Of a stretch of DNA of 42,816 nucleotides, positions 42,519-42,816 are shown one piece after another. This DNA comes from Bradyrhizobium hereditatis. Lineage in GTDB: Bacteria > Pseudomonadota > Alphaproteobacteria > Rhizobiales > Xanthobacteraceae. The position numbers and the translations under genes were made by a program. The stretch covers positions 1 through 42,816 of the forward strand of contig NZ_JAGKJK010000031.1 of NCBI RefSeq assembly GCF_020329435.1, written 5' to 3'. The first letter of the stretch is position 1. Each line of letters begins with the position of its first letter. Below the pieces are notes generated by a model, which worked only from the letters and a program-made list of their open reading frames with translations, ran no database searches and had not been told where the DNA came from.

Positions 42519-42816
42519 GCGCTAGCAGATGCACAGATTGCGGCTGCGACGGAATGACTCGGTGTTTTGATTTGGCCTTCCGCGGCGACGGGCTGCTGTG
42601 ATTCTGTATCTGGCACTTCGATTCCATTGAGGTGCCAAGATGTTGAATGAACAATTCAGGCTTGGGCGGTTCGGGGATGGTCGTCTCGATAAAGGGGGGC
42701 GGCCCTGCTCGAAGGGATGGTCACGCGCGCGAGCTCGTGCCTGCGTCGAGCGGCGGATGGCGATCGGGCCAAGATAGTCCGATACGGCCGATTTCTCGCC
42801 AATGAGAACGTGAGCT
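42519..42816 (+). mobile_element. Right partial IS element (IS4/Tn5-like), 5' end, reading out of the window
   Basis: Exact reverse complement of bases 1-298. It contains the outer IS end (GCGCTAGCAGATGCACAGAT), a leader of about 120 bases and the start of a transposase. Both copies stop at exactly the same base, as expected where an assembly halts within a collapsed repeat. Confidence 0.75.
42640..42816 (+). pseudogene. Transposase N-terminus (partial, frameshifted), IS4/Tn5-like
   Basis: ATG 42640 with GAGGTG upstream. After LGRFGDGRLDKGG the frame is lost at AAAGGGGGG (G run 42694-42699). The downstream frame from 42717 reads MVTRASSCLRRAADGDRAKI and VRYGRFLANENVS. One extra G would join the two. 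The catalytic part is beyond the window. Confidence 0.6.

Overview
The window is one GC-rich chromosomal segment of an alphaproteobacterium, most likely Bradyrhizobium or a close Nitrobacteraceae relative. The evidence is the RegS/RegR redox pair beside mmcB, a cysteine-type intracellular PHB depolymerase, the pcaF-pcaH-pcaG cluster, very high GC wobble use, and several palindromic intergenic repeat families that I recall from Bradyrhizobium genomes. It looks like a complete draft contig: its first and last 298 bases are a perfect inverted repeat, the 5' part of an IS4/Tn5-like insertion sequence at each end pointing outward. Both copies sit in the same type of palindromic repeat.

Layout. 1-3.5 kb: IS end, a VWA-protein gene that seems to have lost its VWA core, mmcB, a frameshifted SulP transporter, and a decayed second copy of the mmcB 3' end, which suggests SulP was inserted at mmcB. 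3.5-7.2 kb: RegR and RegS (redox control), then a divergent ABC-2 transporter pair. 7.3-9.8 kb: phaZ and a YgjP-like metallopeptidase. 9.9-12.7 kb: class A PBP and a DUF1330 protein. 12.8-15.6 kb: two tandem paralogous periplasmic binding proteins, each with its own promoter and terminator. 15.7-16.8 kb: ogt and a three-gene micro-operon (two tiny Cys-rich proteins, one single-pass membrane microprotein). 17.0-20.0 kb: a sensor kinase / FixJ-type regulator / lone receiver operon. 20.5-21.5 kb: a 1-kb island of intergenic repeats.

21.5-28.8 kb: glnD, an OsmC protein, a two-repeat membrane protein and mutS. 29.1-32.7 kb: protocatechuate branch of the beta-ketoadipate pathway (pcaF, pcaH, pcaG) ending in a shikimate/quinate dehydrogenase homologue whose residues look catabolic and NAD-type. 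32.8-39.5 kb: two DMT permeases, an ArsR-SRPBCC pair with an AT-rich operator, a MarR-EmrA-EmrB efflux operon, and a Zur-like regulator. 39.5-42.5 kb: small unknown ORFs, a two-domain sulfurtransferase, and ispG.

Most of the window is ordinary core chromosome. The unusual parts are the IS insertions at palindromic repeats, the mmcB/SulP rearrangement, the in-frame loss of a VWA domain, and the zinc-finger micro-operon beside a two-component system. I did not find a convincing new defence or mobile system. No tRNA, rRNA or CRISPR array was recognised.
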